The translations under genes and the position numbers were made by a program. Shown in pieces: positions 13,819 to 22,445 of a DNA stretch of 28,949 nt. Location: IMG/VR virus record IMGVR_UViG_3300009091_000047, positions 1 through 28,949 of that record. The stretch is one strand, 5' to 3'. The notes below the pieces were generated by a model, which saw only the letters and a program-made list of their open reading frames with translations, did no database searches and was not told the DNA's origin. The stretch comes from a virus. How positions within the stretch are numbered: the first letter of the stretch is position 1; each line of letters starts with the position of its first letter.

Positions 13819-14163
13819 ATGACTGATTCAATTTCTATCGGTGCGGCTTACCGAGATCAAAAGATTGTTGGCGGTTCGGTTGATAACACGCCTATTGGCT
13901 CGACTACTCCTGCTGCTATTGCGGCAACCACGCTGACAGCTTCCGGAGCTACTACGCTGAACGGAAGTGTCGCTTTGGGCAACGCGGCAACTGATACAGT
14001 TGGTGTTTACGGTGTCACCCCTGTTGCGCAACGCGCTTACAGTTCTGCGCTCCATGCTACTAGCGGTATCTCATCCTCGACAGACTTCGGTGCTACCCAA
14101 TTAGCCGCCGTCCAAGAGATTCAAAAGACCCTAATCGGGTTGGGCGTGTGGGCGACTGTCTAA
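13819..14163 (+). CDS. fibre/head-decoration-like protein, copy 2
   Basis: 114 aa from ATG 13819 (SD AAGGAG). The N-terminal half is Thr/Ala-rich with TASGATTLNGSVALGN, a repeat style seen in phage fibre shafts. The C-terminal about 55 residues are paralogous to the 13349 product (VGVYGVTPVAQRAYSSALH, then FGATQLAAVQEIQ and LIGLGVWATV). The stop overlaps the start of the glycosyltransferase gene (TAATG). Likely a trimeric head or tail surface protein. Confidence 0.6.
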   Translation: MTDSISIGAAYRDQKIVGGSVDNTPIGSTTPAAIAATTLTASGATTLNGSVALGNAATDTVGVYGVTPVAQRAYSSALHATSGISSSTDFGATQLAAVQEIQKTLIGLGVWATV

Positions 14164-14981
14164 TGGATGACAACGAAAAACTAGAGCTGCACTGCGAGAT
14201 TAATAACATTGACCGCAGGGCTACGATTGTTTCCCCGCCGACGTTCCCATCCCATGCGTTGAAGGATGAGCCGACAAAGCGGGTTGTTTTTTGCATACCG
14301 ACCATCTCCAAGCCGTATCAAGTATGCCTTGATTCGCTTGAGGCATCACTGCCTCTCATAAAAGCGGCTGGCTGGACTGATTTCATGATTACGCTGATAG
14401 GATGCCCGTATATCTCGGCAGCGCGGTCTATGATGCTCAGGAAGGCTCTGGATGCAAAAGCTGATGTCATCGTGTTCATTGATCACGATATGTCATGGGA
14501 ACCTGCAAACCTGTTGAAGTTGATCGAGACTGAAGGTGATGTGGTGGCCGGGACGTATCGGTTTAAGGGTGAACCGGAAGAGTACATGGGCGCACTGTTT
14601 CAGGGTATTGGTGGAGTTCCGATTGTGCGAGAGGACGGGTGCATCAAGGCTCATTCAATCCCTGCTGGATTCCTTAAAATCACTCGGCAAGGAGTGAACA
14701 AGTTCATTGATGCTTATCCAGAATTGACCTATGGGGAAAAGTGTTCACCGATGATTGACCTGTTCAATCATGGCACGATTGACCATACATGGTACGGTGA
14801 GGATTACGCCTTTGCAAAGCGGTGGCGCGACAAGTGCGGGGATGTTTGGCTGATTCCTGATTTGAACCTTGACCATCATTCTGGTAATGGCGACGTTTTC
14901 AAAGGAAATTTTCACCAGTTTATGCTACGTCAGCCCGGTGGAAGCAACGACCCTAACAGAAAGGCAGAAGATGGCGCTTAA
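14163..14981 (+). CDS. glycosyltransferase, GT-A fold (family 2-like)
   Basis: 272 aa from ATG 14163, coupled to the preceding stop. The N-terminal strand VVFCIPTISKPYQ is followed by a helix. A run of hydrophobics then ends in D107-H108-D109 (VFIDHDMSW), the metal-binding DxD of GT-A enzymes. GDVVAGTYRFKG and a late acidic-aromatic motif (WYGEDYAFAKRW), followed by LDHHSG, fit a sugar-nucleotide-dependent transferase. Probably glycosylates a virion or host-surface target. It leads a three-gene sugar module. Confidence 0.8.
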   Translation: MDDNEKLELHCEINNIDRRATIVSPPTFPSHALKDEPTKRVVFCIPTISKPYQVCLDSLEASLPLIKAAGWTDFMITLIGCPYISAARSMMLRKALDAKADVIVFIDHDMSWEPANLLKLIETEGDVVAGTYRFKGEPEEYMGALFQGIGGVPIVREDGCIKAHSIPAGFLKITRQGVNKFIDAYPELTYGEKCSPMIDLFNHGTIDHTWYGEDYAFAKRWRDKCGDVWLIPDLNLDHHSGNGDVFKGNFHQFMLRQPGGSNDPNRKAEDGA

Positions 14982-15486
14982 AGGCAAAGTTCTGCATGTT
15001 GGTAGTGGTGGGACTAGCCTTCCAGAATGGTGCGGCAAGTGCGATGAGGTCAGACTTGATATTGATCCGGGTTGCAATCCTGACATTGTTGGCGATATTC
15101 GCAACCTTGGCGAAATAGGGAAATTCGACGTTATCCTGTCTAGTCACGTCATTGAGCACCTTTATGAGCATGAACTGGCGCAAGTATTCAGCGAGTTCCA
15201 GCGGGTACTAAACGATGACGGCGTGATGATTATGTTTGTGCCTGACCTCGAAGGAATAAAGGCTACGGATGAAATTGTTTATATTTCGTACTTCGGCACA
15301 CCAGTTACAGGGCTGGATATGATTTACGGCATGACGGATGCTATAAAGGATATGCCGTTCATGGCGCACCATACCGGATTCACTAAGGACAGGCTTGAAA
15401 AGGTGCTGTCGGCGGCTGGCTTTGTTGATGTTTCAGTAACAAGGCATCCGTATAACTTGATGGGTGTTGGGCGAAAAGCTAAATGA
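14971..15486 (+). CDS. class I SAM-dependent methyltransferase
   Basis: 171 aa from ATG 14971 (AAAGG upstream), overlapping the glycosyltransferase by 11 nt; in-frame codons further upstream are a shadow of that gene. Motif I VLHVGSGG (7-14), acidic loop LDID (29-32), GDIRNL, then FDVILSSHVIEHLYEHEL and a VLNDDGVMIMFVPDL strand give a small Methyltransf_11-like domain. It may methylate a sugar or a protein. Context with a sugar epimerase suggests carbohydrate methylation. Confidence 0.8.
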   Translation: MALKGKVLHVGSGGTSLPEWCGKCDEVRLDIDPGCNPDIVGDIRNLGEIGKFDVILSSHVIEHLYEHELAQVFSEFQRVLNDDGVMIMFVPDLEGIKATDEIVYISYFGTPVTGLDMIYGMTDAIKDMPFMAHHTGFTKDRLEKVLSAAGFVDVSVTRHPYNLMGVGRKAK

Positions 15487-16028
15487 TCGCTGTTCCAACA
15501 TCCATCCCAGATTTACTGATTATCGAGCCGAAAGTATTTAGCGATGATCGTGGTTTTTTCTTCGAAAGTTTCAACCGGCGTAATTTTTCAGAGCTAATCG
15601 GGCGCGATGTTGATTTTGTTCAGGACAATCATTCACGATCTGTTAAAAACGTGCTGCGCGGACTGCACTACCAGATTCAACATCCGCAAGCCAAGCTGGT
15701 TAGAGTGGTTCAAGGTGTGGTGATTGATGTTGCGGTTGATATACGAAGAAGCTCACCGACTTTTGGGCAACATGTTGCATTGGAATTGTCTGCCGAAAAC
15801 AAGCGCATGTTATGGATACCGGAAGGCTTTGCGCATGGATTCTTAGTGCTATCTGATACAGCAGAATTCTTGTATAAGACCACAGATTACTGGTATCCAG
15901 AACATGAACGCTGCATACGCTGGGATGATCCGGATTTGGCTGTTGATTGGAAGTTGAATTCATTTCCAACTGTTTCAGAAAAAGACACAAAAGGAATATT
16001 TTTTTCACAGATACAAGGGGAATCATAA
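15483..16028 (+). CDS. rfbC: dTDP-4-dehydrorhamnose 3,5-epimerase-like enzyme (RmlC/RfbC)
   Basis: 181 aa, full length for the cupin family. DDRGFFFESF (21-30), QDNHSRS (47-53), LRGLHYQ with catalytic His62, WIPEGFAHGF (111-120), TDYWYPEHERCIRWDDPDLAVDW, and SEKD with the partner Asp168 are all present. The family epimerises C3 and C5 of dTDP-4-keto-6-deoxyglucose on the way to L-rhamnose. The rmlA/B/D steps are absent, so the host pool must supply substrate, or the product is another 6-deoxysugar. Start overlaps the methyltransferase stop (ATGA). Confidence 0.93.
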   Translation: MIAVPTSIPDLLIIEPKVFSDDRGFFFESFNRRNFSELIGRDVDFVQDNHSRSVKNVLRGLHYQIQHPQAKLVRVVQGVVIDVAVDIRRSSPTFGQHVALELSAENKRMLWIPEGFAHGFLVLSDTAEFLYKTTDYWYPEHERCIRWDDPDLAVDWKLNSFPTVSEKDTKGIFFSQIQGES

Positions 16029-16573
16029 TGGGAAGTTCTGCGCATATTTTCAGGTTGTTCGTTCCGAAGCAGGCGGCGGGAGCGAATTTAGTCTATTTTG
16101 ACTTATTCAATGCTGCCGGGAGCGGATATGAAATTGGTATTTCTTCTATCCAGCCCGTGGTGTCTGGCGCGGTGGCTGTCACCGGAACGCTGGGAGTTGA
16201 CTTGCACCTTACCGGCACTACTGCGGTTGGTACTGGCGGCACTGCGGCAACATTAAACGGGACTGACATTGCTGCGTGCACGATTTCAGGAATTAACCCT
16301 AGGAACTCATTTCCTACGGCGGCAATCACGGCACGCTTAACCCCGTCCGGCGGTGCAACGGCTGGCCGAGTGTTGACGATGTGTTCGGTGTGGCCGGAAG
16401 AAACTGGTGCAGGCGCTTACGTTGCTAAGTTGAATGACTTTGTGAATATATCTGGCGATCCAGAAGATATTATTATTCCGCCCGGTCACGGCATCAGAGT
16501 TATTCAAGGCGCGGTAGCTTCGGTAGGTAATATTGGGTTTAACGTCGCATTTTGCATTTGTCCGATAGCATAG
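16028..16573 (+). CDS. putative virion structural protein, beta-rich, 181 aa
   Basis: ATG 16028 overlaps the epimerase stop (TAATG), with SD AGGGGA. The sequence is Gly/Thr/Ala/Val-rich with alternating hydrophobics (GAVAVTGTLGVDLHLTGTTAVGTGG) and ends in hydrophobic strands (GHGIRVIQG..GNIGFNVAFCI). This suggests a beta-sandwich such as a decoration or fibre-tip protein. Proteins of this kind lie between coat and adaptor genes in related phages. No precise family assigned. Confidence 0.55.
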   Translation: MGSSAHIFRLFVPKQAAGANLVYFDLFNAAGSGYEIGISSIQPVVSGAVAVTGTLGVDLHLTGTTAVGTGGTAATLNGTDIAACTISGINPRNSFPTAAITARLTPSGGATAGRVLTMCSVWPEETGAGAYVAKLNDFVNISGDPEDIIIPPGHGIRVIQGAVASVGNIGFNVAFCICPIA

Positions 16574-16581
16574 GGGAAAAC

Positions 16582-16785
16582 ATGAAAAAAGATATGCGCA
16601 ATAAAAATGGTGAAGTGAAATCTGTATTTTTGGATGACTTCGATCAGAAGTTAAAAGAGGGATGGGTTTTTGCTGACGACATAAAGCCTGTGCCTGACTC
16701 ACCCACCATCAGCTTCCATACGGCATATGAGCCGGATGAACCACTGCATCTTCCAAAAAAACGCGGCCCAAAGCCAAAGGGGTAA
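16582..16785 (+). CDS. hypothetical protein with basic tail, 67 aa
   Basis: ATG 16582 follows AGGGGA. The sequence begins with a charged segment, has VFLDDFDQKLKEGW, and ends in a Lys/Arg/Pro cluster (KKRGPKPKG) that may contact DNA or another virion protein. No recognised family. It fits the usual run of small connector-region genes before gp4. Confidence 0.55.
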   Translation: MKKDMRNKNGEVKSVFLDDFDQKLKEGWVFADDIKPVPDSPTISFHTAYEPDEPLHLPKKRGPKPKG

Positions 16786-16788
16786 TTG

Positions 16789-17487
16789 ATGACCACTGCG
16801 CTGACGCTGATTGAAAGCTCGATGCGGCTTGCTGGTGTGCTGGCAGAAGGTGAGACACCTACAGGAACGGCTGCGGCTGATGCACTGTCCGCCCTGAATC
16901 AAATGCTGGATAGCTGGTCGGTTATGCGGTTGAACGTGTACGCCACGCAAAACCAGCAACTAACTTGGCCTGCGAATACCGCGACCCGCACAGTAGGGGC
17001 AACTGGTCAGTTAGTCGGAGTTCGCCCTATCGAGGTAAGCCCGTCAACGTATTACATTGCAAGCGGTATTACCTACCAGCTTAAAGTGATTACCCAATAC
17101 GAATACGACGCGATAATTCAAAAGACACAAACAAGCTCATTGCCAGAGTTTCTAGCGGTCAACATGACCGTCACGAACGCGACGCTTACCATGTACCCGA
17201 TACCAACTGGATCAATCGAACTGCATCTTGTTTCGGTTGTTGAATTGACTCAACCGGCAAGCACCAGCACAACGCTATCAGTTCCACCCGGATATATGCG
17301 AGCAATTCGGTATAACTTGGCAGTTGAGATATGCAATGAATTCGGAGTAGAGGCATCAAGGAACGTATTGCGAACGGCTGAAAATTCGCTACGCGCAATC
17401 AAGAGGATAAATAGTAAGAGCACACAACGGAAAATTACTCTGCCTAGTTTTTTAGGTGTGAGTAGGTCTAATATTGAGCTTGGGTGA
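16789..17487 (+). CDS. head completion / tail accessory protein, P22 gp4-like
   Basis: 232 aa from ATG 16789 (SD AGGGG); a TTG three bases earlier is less likely. The N-terminal TALTLIESSMRLAGVLAEGETPTGTAAADALSALNQMLDSW pattern is diagnostic of gp4-type adaptors. A central beta region and a C-terminal helical part (YMRAIRYNLAVEICNEFG...) follow. The protein binds below the portal after packaging and starts tail assembly. Spacing to the next gene is 7 nt. Confidence 0.85.
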   Translation: MTTALTLIESSMRLAGVLAEGETPTGTAAADALSALNQMLDSWSVMRLNVYATQNQQLTWPANTATRTVGATGQLVGVRPIEVSPSTYYIASGITYQLKVITQYEYDAIIQKTQTSSLPEFLAVNMTVTNATLTMYPIPTGSIELHLVSVVELTQPASTSTTLSVPPGYMRAIRYNLAVEICNEFGVEASRNVLRTAENSLRAIKRINSKSTQRKITLPSFLGVSRSNIELG

Positions 17488-17494
17488 TGGTTGA

Positions 17495-18208
17495 ATGGCT
17501 AACGCACTTTCACAACTCGCTTCCGGCCTAGACCGCCCATCGGGTAATCCTGTTGGAAGATGGGTGCAAAGCGTGGCGCAACGCACCATGAACCCGCTGG
17601 CAACGCTTGCGACTGAAGCTAAACGCTGGCAGGATATACCGCGTGAGCAATTGATGAGCGAGGTTGCCGGTAACTTGACGGGCGGAGTGGGTGGGATTCT
17701 TGGCACTACCGCCTATCACGGCTCGCTACAATCTTTTATAGAAAAAGCTAGGCAAACCTTGCCTACTAAAAATGAAAATATTATTCAAAAAAAAGCTAAT
17801 GAATGGTATAAAAATTCGCTTTTACCAAAACCTGAAAAGATAGAGCAAACTGATTTTGATGCTTATGATGCAATAAAAATGGTAGGGCAAGAACTCTACA
17901 ATAAAGGTCATAAAGTAGCCGGAGCTTCTGATCAATCCGCATCTGTATATTATAAAAATCCTGAAACTGGATTAAATTTTAGATTGAGCGACCATCCAGA
18001 TATTCGTAATTCTTCAAGGGCTTTCGATAAACCTTTCGGAGAATATGTATTTGATAAAAATAAGACATATACTCAAGGAGAAATAGACGATATTGCAAAA
18101 AATATCCTGATGAGTGCTCCTAAAACCCCCTACGAATCCCTCCTATCCACCGCGCAGAAGTCGGTAGATGACATGATGGCGCGGAATGCAAAGAAAGCAG
18201 GGCAATAA
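17495..18208 (+). CDS. accessory protein with AT-rich insert, polyvalent-like segment, 237 aa
   Basis: ATG 17495. Residues 1-78 (helical, GLDRPSGNPVGRWVQSVA..., ending GGILGTTAYHGS) resemble N-termini of phage proteins that carry toxin or polyvalent-type domains ('YHGSP' style). Residues about 80-205 are encoded by a clearly AT-richer stretch (about 17733-18115) and contain SASVYYKNPETGLNFRLSDHPDI, similar to the 'Y.....G...R.SDH' pattern in polyvalent proteins ejected with phage DNA. The C-terminus (YESLLSTAQKSVDDMMARNAKK) returns to normal composition. Role unknown; possibly delivered to the host early. Confidence 0.5.
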   Translation: MANALSQLASGLDRPSGNPVGRWVQSVAQRTMNPLATLATEAKRWQDIPREQLMSEVAGNLTGGVGGILGTTAYHGSLQSFIEKARQTLPTKNENIIQKKANEWYKNSLLPKPEKIEQTDFDAYDAIKMVGQELYNKGHKVAGASDQSASVYYKNPETGLNFRLSDHPDIRNSSRAFDKPFGEYVFDKNKTYTQGEIDDIAKNILMSAPKTPYESLLSTAQKSVDDMMARNAKKAGQ

Positions 18209-19878
18209 TGGGCTCAATACCTACCTTCTTCGGCGGTTCCGATGTGCAGCGCAGCACGAACCTATCGGACAACAAATGCATCAACCTGATCCCGATTACC
18301 AATAACGCCGGAGACGTGCGCGGGTTTGTAACTGCGCCAGGACTTACTGCCGAGCTGACAAACACCGGCAACGCTTTGGCATCTGGAATTTACACGGCAT
18401 CAAATGGCCGATGCTTTGAAGTGGCTGGCGGTACGTTGTACGAGCTTACCAATAGCGCGCTTGATGTTATATCAACTACAAGTAGAGGTTCGATAACCAG
18501 CGCGACAGTATCGCGCATGACAGATAACGGGATTGACCTGATTATTGTCAATGGCACTGATGGATGGCTATTTACCTTTGCAACAAACGCATTGAGACAG
18601 ATCAAGGTATTGCAGGGCACGGTTACAATGACATCGGCAAGTCCTGCCGTGTTTTCCTATACAGCGCACGGACTGATTGCCGGTGATGCGTTCATGCTTT
18701 CGACTACAGGCGCATTGTGGATAGGGCTGGCAACGCTTACGGTTTACTATGTAATATCGGCTGGATTGACCGCCGATGCCTTCGAGGTATCTTTAACGGC
18801 TGGCGGTGCGGCGGTAAACACATCTGGCACGCAATCAGGAGTACATACGCTTACCACGATAGGTTATGGGTTCCCGAATGGTGCTAAGACAGTTTCCTAT
18901 GCGAATGGTCGTTTTATAGCGTGCGAACAAGGTACGCAGAATTTTTACTGCTCCGAGGTATTGGATGGGCATACGTGGGACGTGTTGAACGTCCAAACGG
19001 TTGACTCAAACCCTGATTTGGTAGTAGCTGAAGTAGTCAGCCATAACGAGGTAATCGTATTCTGCGAATTCAGCGGAGAGGTGTTCATTGATACCGGGAC
19101 TATACCAAGCCCATTTCAGCGAAATTCCAGCGGTTTGTTTGAGGTCGGATGCGGTGCAGCGTATTCAATTTGCAAGATGGATAATACGGTGTTCTGGCTC
19201 GGGCGTAGTTTGACAGGAAACGGGATTATCTACCGCTTGAACGGGTACATTCCCACAAGAATATCTAAATACGACATCGAATATGCGATTCAGCAAATGT
19301 CCACATTTTCTGATGCGATTGCGTTTACTTATCAGCAGGACGGGTATCATTTTTATGTGATTACGTTCCCGACGGGAGGTAAGTCGTTTTGCTACGACGT
19401 AAATACTGGGCTATGGCATGAGCGAGCAAACTTCGTAAATGGAGTTTTTACCAGATGGGAGGCTCAAGAGTACGCATTTTTTGGCGATAAACATCTTATC
19501 TGCGATTACAGCGAAGGTAAAATTTACAGCATCGACCAAGATGTTCACGCTTATGGAACTGAGGTCAGAAAATGGGTCAGATCGTTCCGCGTGCCTATTG
19601 GTAACATGAACCGCGCTAGGCATAGCAAATTGCAGTTAGATTGCGAAGCTGGAACAGGATTAATTGATGGAACGGATCATCAAATAATGATGCGCTTTTC
19701 GGACGATGGCGGGCATACATGGTCAAAGGAATTATGGCGCAGCTTGGGCGAGATTGGCGAATATTCAAAGCGCGTAATCTGGCATCGTCTTGGGATTACT
19801 AAAGGCCAGCCGAGAATTTATGAAATATCAGGAACGGCGGCGACTTCGGTCACTTTACTAAATGCTTATCTGGATTGA
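18208..19878 (+). CDS. tail accessory / DNA stabilisation protein, P22 gp10-like
   Basis: 556 aa starting at ATG 18208, overlapping the previous stop. The start (GSIPTFFGGSDVQRSTNLSDNKCINLIPI) and the long succession of beta strands with NG and DG turns (IVNGTDGWLF, ANGRFIAC) match the phage stabilisation protein family, a propeller-like component of the tail below gp4. Late motifs such as VYWLGRS-like VFWLGRSLTG and FSDDGGHTWSKELWRSLGEIGEYSKRVIWHRLG agree. It seals DNA in the head. Confidence 0.9.
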   Translation: MGSIPTFFGGSDVQRSTNLSDNKCINLIPITNNAGDVRGFVTAPGLTAELTNTGNALASGIYTASNGRCFEVAGGTLYELTNSALDVISTTSRGSITSATVSRMTDNGIDLIIVNGTDGWLFTFATNALRQIKVLQGTVTMTSASPAVFSYTAHGLIAGDAFMLSTTGALWIGLATLTVYYVISAGLTADAFEVSLTAGGAAVNTSGTQSGVHTLTTIGYGFPNGAKTVSYANGRFIACEQGTQNFYCSEVLDGHTWDVLNVQTVDSNPDLVVAEVVSHNEVIVFCEFSGEVFIDTGTIPSPFQRNSSGLFEVGCGAAYSICKMDNTVFWLGRSLTGNGIIYRLNGYIPTRISKYDIEYAIQQMSTFSDAIAFTYQQDGYHFYVITFPTGGKSFCYDVNTGLWHERANFVNGVFTRWEAQEYAFFGDKHLICDYSEGKIYSIDQDVHAYGTEVRKWVRSFRVPIGNMNRARHSKLQLDCEAGTGLIDGTDHQIMMRFSDDGGHTWSKELWRSLGEIGEYSKRVIWHRLGITKGQPRIYEISGTAATSVTLLNAYLD

Positions 19879-19898
19879 TTTTTAAAAGGTGATAAATT

Positions 19899-21242
19899 AT
19901 GGAAAGTCAAGACGCATTGAAAAAAAGAGTATCTGACGCATGGTCGGCGGTCACTTTACAAAATCAAATTTCCGGTTTGCTGGGTTCAAACAATCCGATG
20001 CAGCGCGCAAGAGTGCCAGCCATAAGGGCACAGATCGCGGGGCTGGGTGGTCAAGCCGCAATCAAAGCGCGATGGGATTCGTTGATGCAGGAACCGGCAG
20101 CGCGTGCAATTTATAACGCGCAAATGTCGTCACAGTATGGCGGTATTGGCAACAAAATCAGCAATCTAGTTATGGATAACGCGGTCCCGATTATAGGCGG
20201 GTTAGCCACTTATGGGGCGATGAGCGGACTTGGCGGAGCTGGCGCAGCGGGTGGTGCGTCCGCTGGAACGGGCGCTGCTGGTGCTGGCGTTCCAGTTGAT
20301 TTATTGGCGCAAGAAATAGCTGCCGGACAAGTAACCGGAGCTGGTACGTCTGCATTAGTAGATGGAGCAAGTAATTTAGCTGGTGGAATGATTAACCTTC
20401 CCGGATCCGGTTTGGCTGCAAATGCTATGACACCGGCAGAATTAGCATCAATTGGGAGCGGTGGGGCTGGAACACTTGGAACACTCGGAAATATTGCATC
20501 TGGTGTAAATACGGCATCCAATGTTGTAGGTGGAGGCTCTTCGTCAAATTTCCTTTCAGATTTAACCGGATTAAGCGGAAATGCGCTCGGTTCATTGGCC
20601 TCCGGCGCGGCCTCATTATACGGCGCGAATCAAGCATCGAATTCGGCTGCAGATGCGGCAAGTATTAGCGCGGCTTCCTCCGATAAAGCACTGGCCGAGC
20701 AACGCCGTCAATTCGATGTAGGACAGACAAATCAAACGCCATGGATGACTGCTGGAAAATCAGCGTTGGGTTCGCAGCTTGATTTAATGGGATTGCCGGG
20801 CGGAACTACAGGAAGTCCGACAAACTCGCTTGCAGAATTGCAAAAAACTCCCGGCTATGCTTTCAGGCTAGATCAAGGAAATCGCGGGGAGGCGGCAAGA
20901 ACAGCATCACGAGGCGGTATGGGTAGCGGTAAAGCATACGAATCTGCCATTAACTTGAATCAGAATATGGCATCGTCTGAGTACGGCAATCGGTTGAGCC
21001 AGCTTTCTAGCCTATCTGGTCAAGGTCAAGCGGCTGCATCAGGAATGGCTGCGCAGGGGCAGAATTACGCTAATACGGCAAGTAATACGATCATCGGGTC
21101 AGGTGCGAATCAGGCGAATGCTTCGATTTACGGCGGACAGGCTCGGCAATCTGGTATCACTGGCGCGGCGAATGCGCTGAGTAGCTACATGAACCCAACG
21201 CCGCAATATAAGTTGGTCAACGGTCAATACGTTCTAGCATAA
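19899..21242 (+). CDS. DNA ejection/transfer protein, 447 aa
   Basis: ATG 19899 with SD AAAAGG. Very rich in Ala/Gly/Ser. A membrane-active-looking stretch lies at about residues 85-130 (IIGGLATYGAMSGLGGAGAAGG). The C-terminal half has the common ejection-protein pattern: LYGANQASNSAADAAS.., LAEQRRQFD, QTPWMTAGKSAL, QKTPGYAFRLDQG. These proteins leave the capsid with or before DNA and build a conduit through the envelope (P22 gp7/gp16/gp20 role). First of three consecutive candidates. Confidence 0.75.
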   Translation: MESQDALKKRVSDAWSAVTLQNQISGLLGSNNPMQRARVPAIRAQIAGLGGQAAIKARWDSLMQEPAARAIYNAQMSSQYGGIGNKISNLVMDNAVPIIGGLATYGAMSGLGGAGAAGGASAGTGAAGAGVPVDLLAQEIAAGQVTGAGTSALVDGASNLAGGMINLPGSGLAANAMTPAELASIGSGGAGTLGTLGNIASGVNTASNVVGGGSSSNFLSDLTGLSGNALGSLASGAASLYGANQASNSAADAASISAASSDKALAEQRRQFDVGQTNQTPWMTAGKSALGSQLDLMGLPGGTTGSPTNSLAELQKTPGYAFRLDQGNRGEAARTASRGGMGSGKAYESAINLNQNMASSEYGNRLSQLSSLSGQGQAAASGMAAQGQNYANTASNTIIGSGANQANASIYGGQARQSGITGAANALSSYMNPTPQYKLVNGQYVLA

Positions 21243-21252
21243 GGGGAAAAAT

Positions 21253-22443
21253 ATGGCTGACGGCATAAATTGGGGCGGAATTGACACGCAATACGGCGAA
21301 AAGTTGGGGAATATCTTTAACCCGAACCTGATCGCCGAGCGTAACAACAAACTGGCGGAACTGGCGCAAGGTCAGCAATTGCGGAATATGCAGGTTATGC
21401 AGGCGCAAAATGAAATGGCTAGACTACCGATAAAACAAGGTCGGGAAGATACAGATTACGCGCAGAAGGTTGCTGAACATCAATTGACGCTGGACGATGC
21501 ACGTAAAAAGCGCGAGGCTTTGGCTGAAGCGAACGACCCAAAAACTACACCGGAGCGCAGAAACCAGCTTTTAGCCTTTGCATTCCCTGAAGAAGCGGCA
21601 AAGCAGGCGTTTAAGCCTTCCGCTGATGTAGCATTAAGCGGATTGGGCAAAGCAATGCAAGAGCGCGCTGCAATAGCCAAGTCAAACCCGAACGACCCGA
21701 GATTACTGGCATACGACAACCTGATTAGAAAAGAATCTGAAACGGCAAAGCAGATCACGCCTCAGATTAACGTGGGTGGTGACAACCAGCGCGGTCAGAT
21801 AATTTTCGACAGCAAAGGGAATGCGTTTAATGTAAATCCATACACCAACGAAGTTAAACCCGTAGCGATGGGTGGAAATCAGATTCAGGGCGCGCAGTGG
21901 ACACCCGGATTAGCTGGACAAATATCAGAGTCAAAAGCAATGGGTGCTGAATCCGGAAAAGCTACAGGAGAAGCACAGTCTAGCTTAAAGGAAGCACAAT
22001 CACAATTGCCTAATCTTGAAACTTTAGTGGGTAACTTGAGCGCGCTGGGGAAGAAGGCAACTTATACCAAAGCAGGGCAAGGTTATGATTTTGTTCGCAA
22101 GGAGACAGGATTTGATCCGAGTGAGGGTGCGGTAGCAAGAACGGAATATATATCAAAGGTTGATAACGAGGTACTGCCTCTTTTAAGGCAGACTTTCGGA
22201 GCGGCCTTCACCGTGAAAGAGGGTGAAACATTGAGGGCTACACTTGGCGACCCAAATAAAGCACCGCTAGAAAAAGATGCGGTTCTTAGATCGTTTATTG
22301 CTGCCAAAAAAGCTCAGATACAAACATTAAACAGAAGGGTTGGACAACCTGCACACCCGCAAGATAACGCTGCCATGCAGTGGGCACGTTCAAACCCAAA
22401 TGACCCACGCTCGGCTGCAATACTAAAAGCAAATGGAGGGTAA
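21253..22443 (+). CDS. DNA ejection protein, coiled-coil rich, 396 aa
   Basis: SD AGGGGA before ATG. Residues about 25-100 are helical with Gln/Glu/Lys heptads (LAELAQGQQLRNMQVMQAQNEMA). A middle segment (GQIIFDSKGNAFNVNPYTNEV) follows, then another helical part (ESGKATGEAQSSLKEAQSQLPNLETLVGN). The tail (NAAMQWARSNPNDPRSAAILKANG) is a recurring end of phage ejection and internal virion proteins. Spacing and order support a role as one of three internal proteins. Confidence 0.65.
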   Translation: MADGINWGGIDTQYGEKLGNIFNPNLIAERNNKLAELAQGQQLRNMQVMQAQNEMARLPIKQGREDTDYAQKVAEHQLTLDDARKKREALAEANDPKTTPERRNQLLAFAFPEEAAKQAFKPSADVALSGLGKAMQERAAIAKSNPNDPRLLAYDNLIRKESETAKQITPQINVGGDNQRGQIIFDSKGNAFNVNPYTNEVKPVAMGGNQIQGAQWTPGLAGQISESKAMGAESGKATGEAQSSLKEAQSQLPNLETLVGNLSALGKKATYTKAGQGYDFVRKETGFDPSEGAVARTEYISKVDNEVLPLLRQTFGAAFTVKEGETLRATLGDPNKAPLEKDAVLRSFIAAKKAQIQTLNRRVGQPAHPQDNAAMQWARSNPNDPRSAAILKANGG

Positions 22444-22445
22444 TA

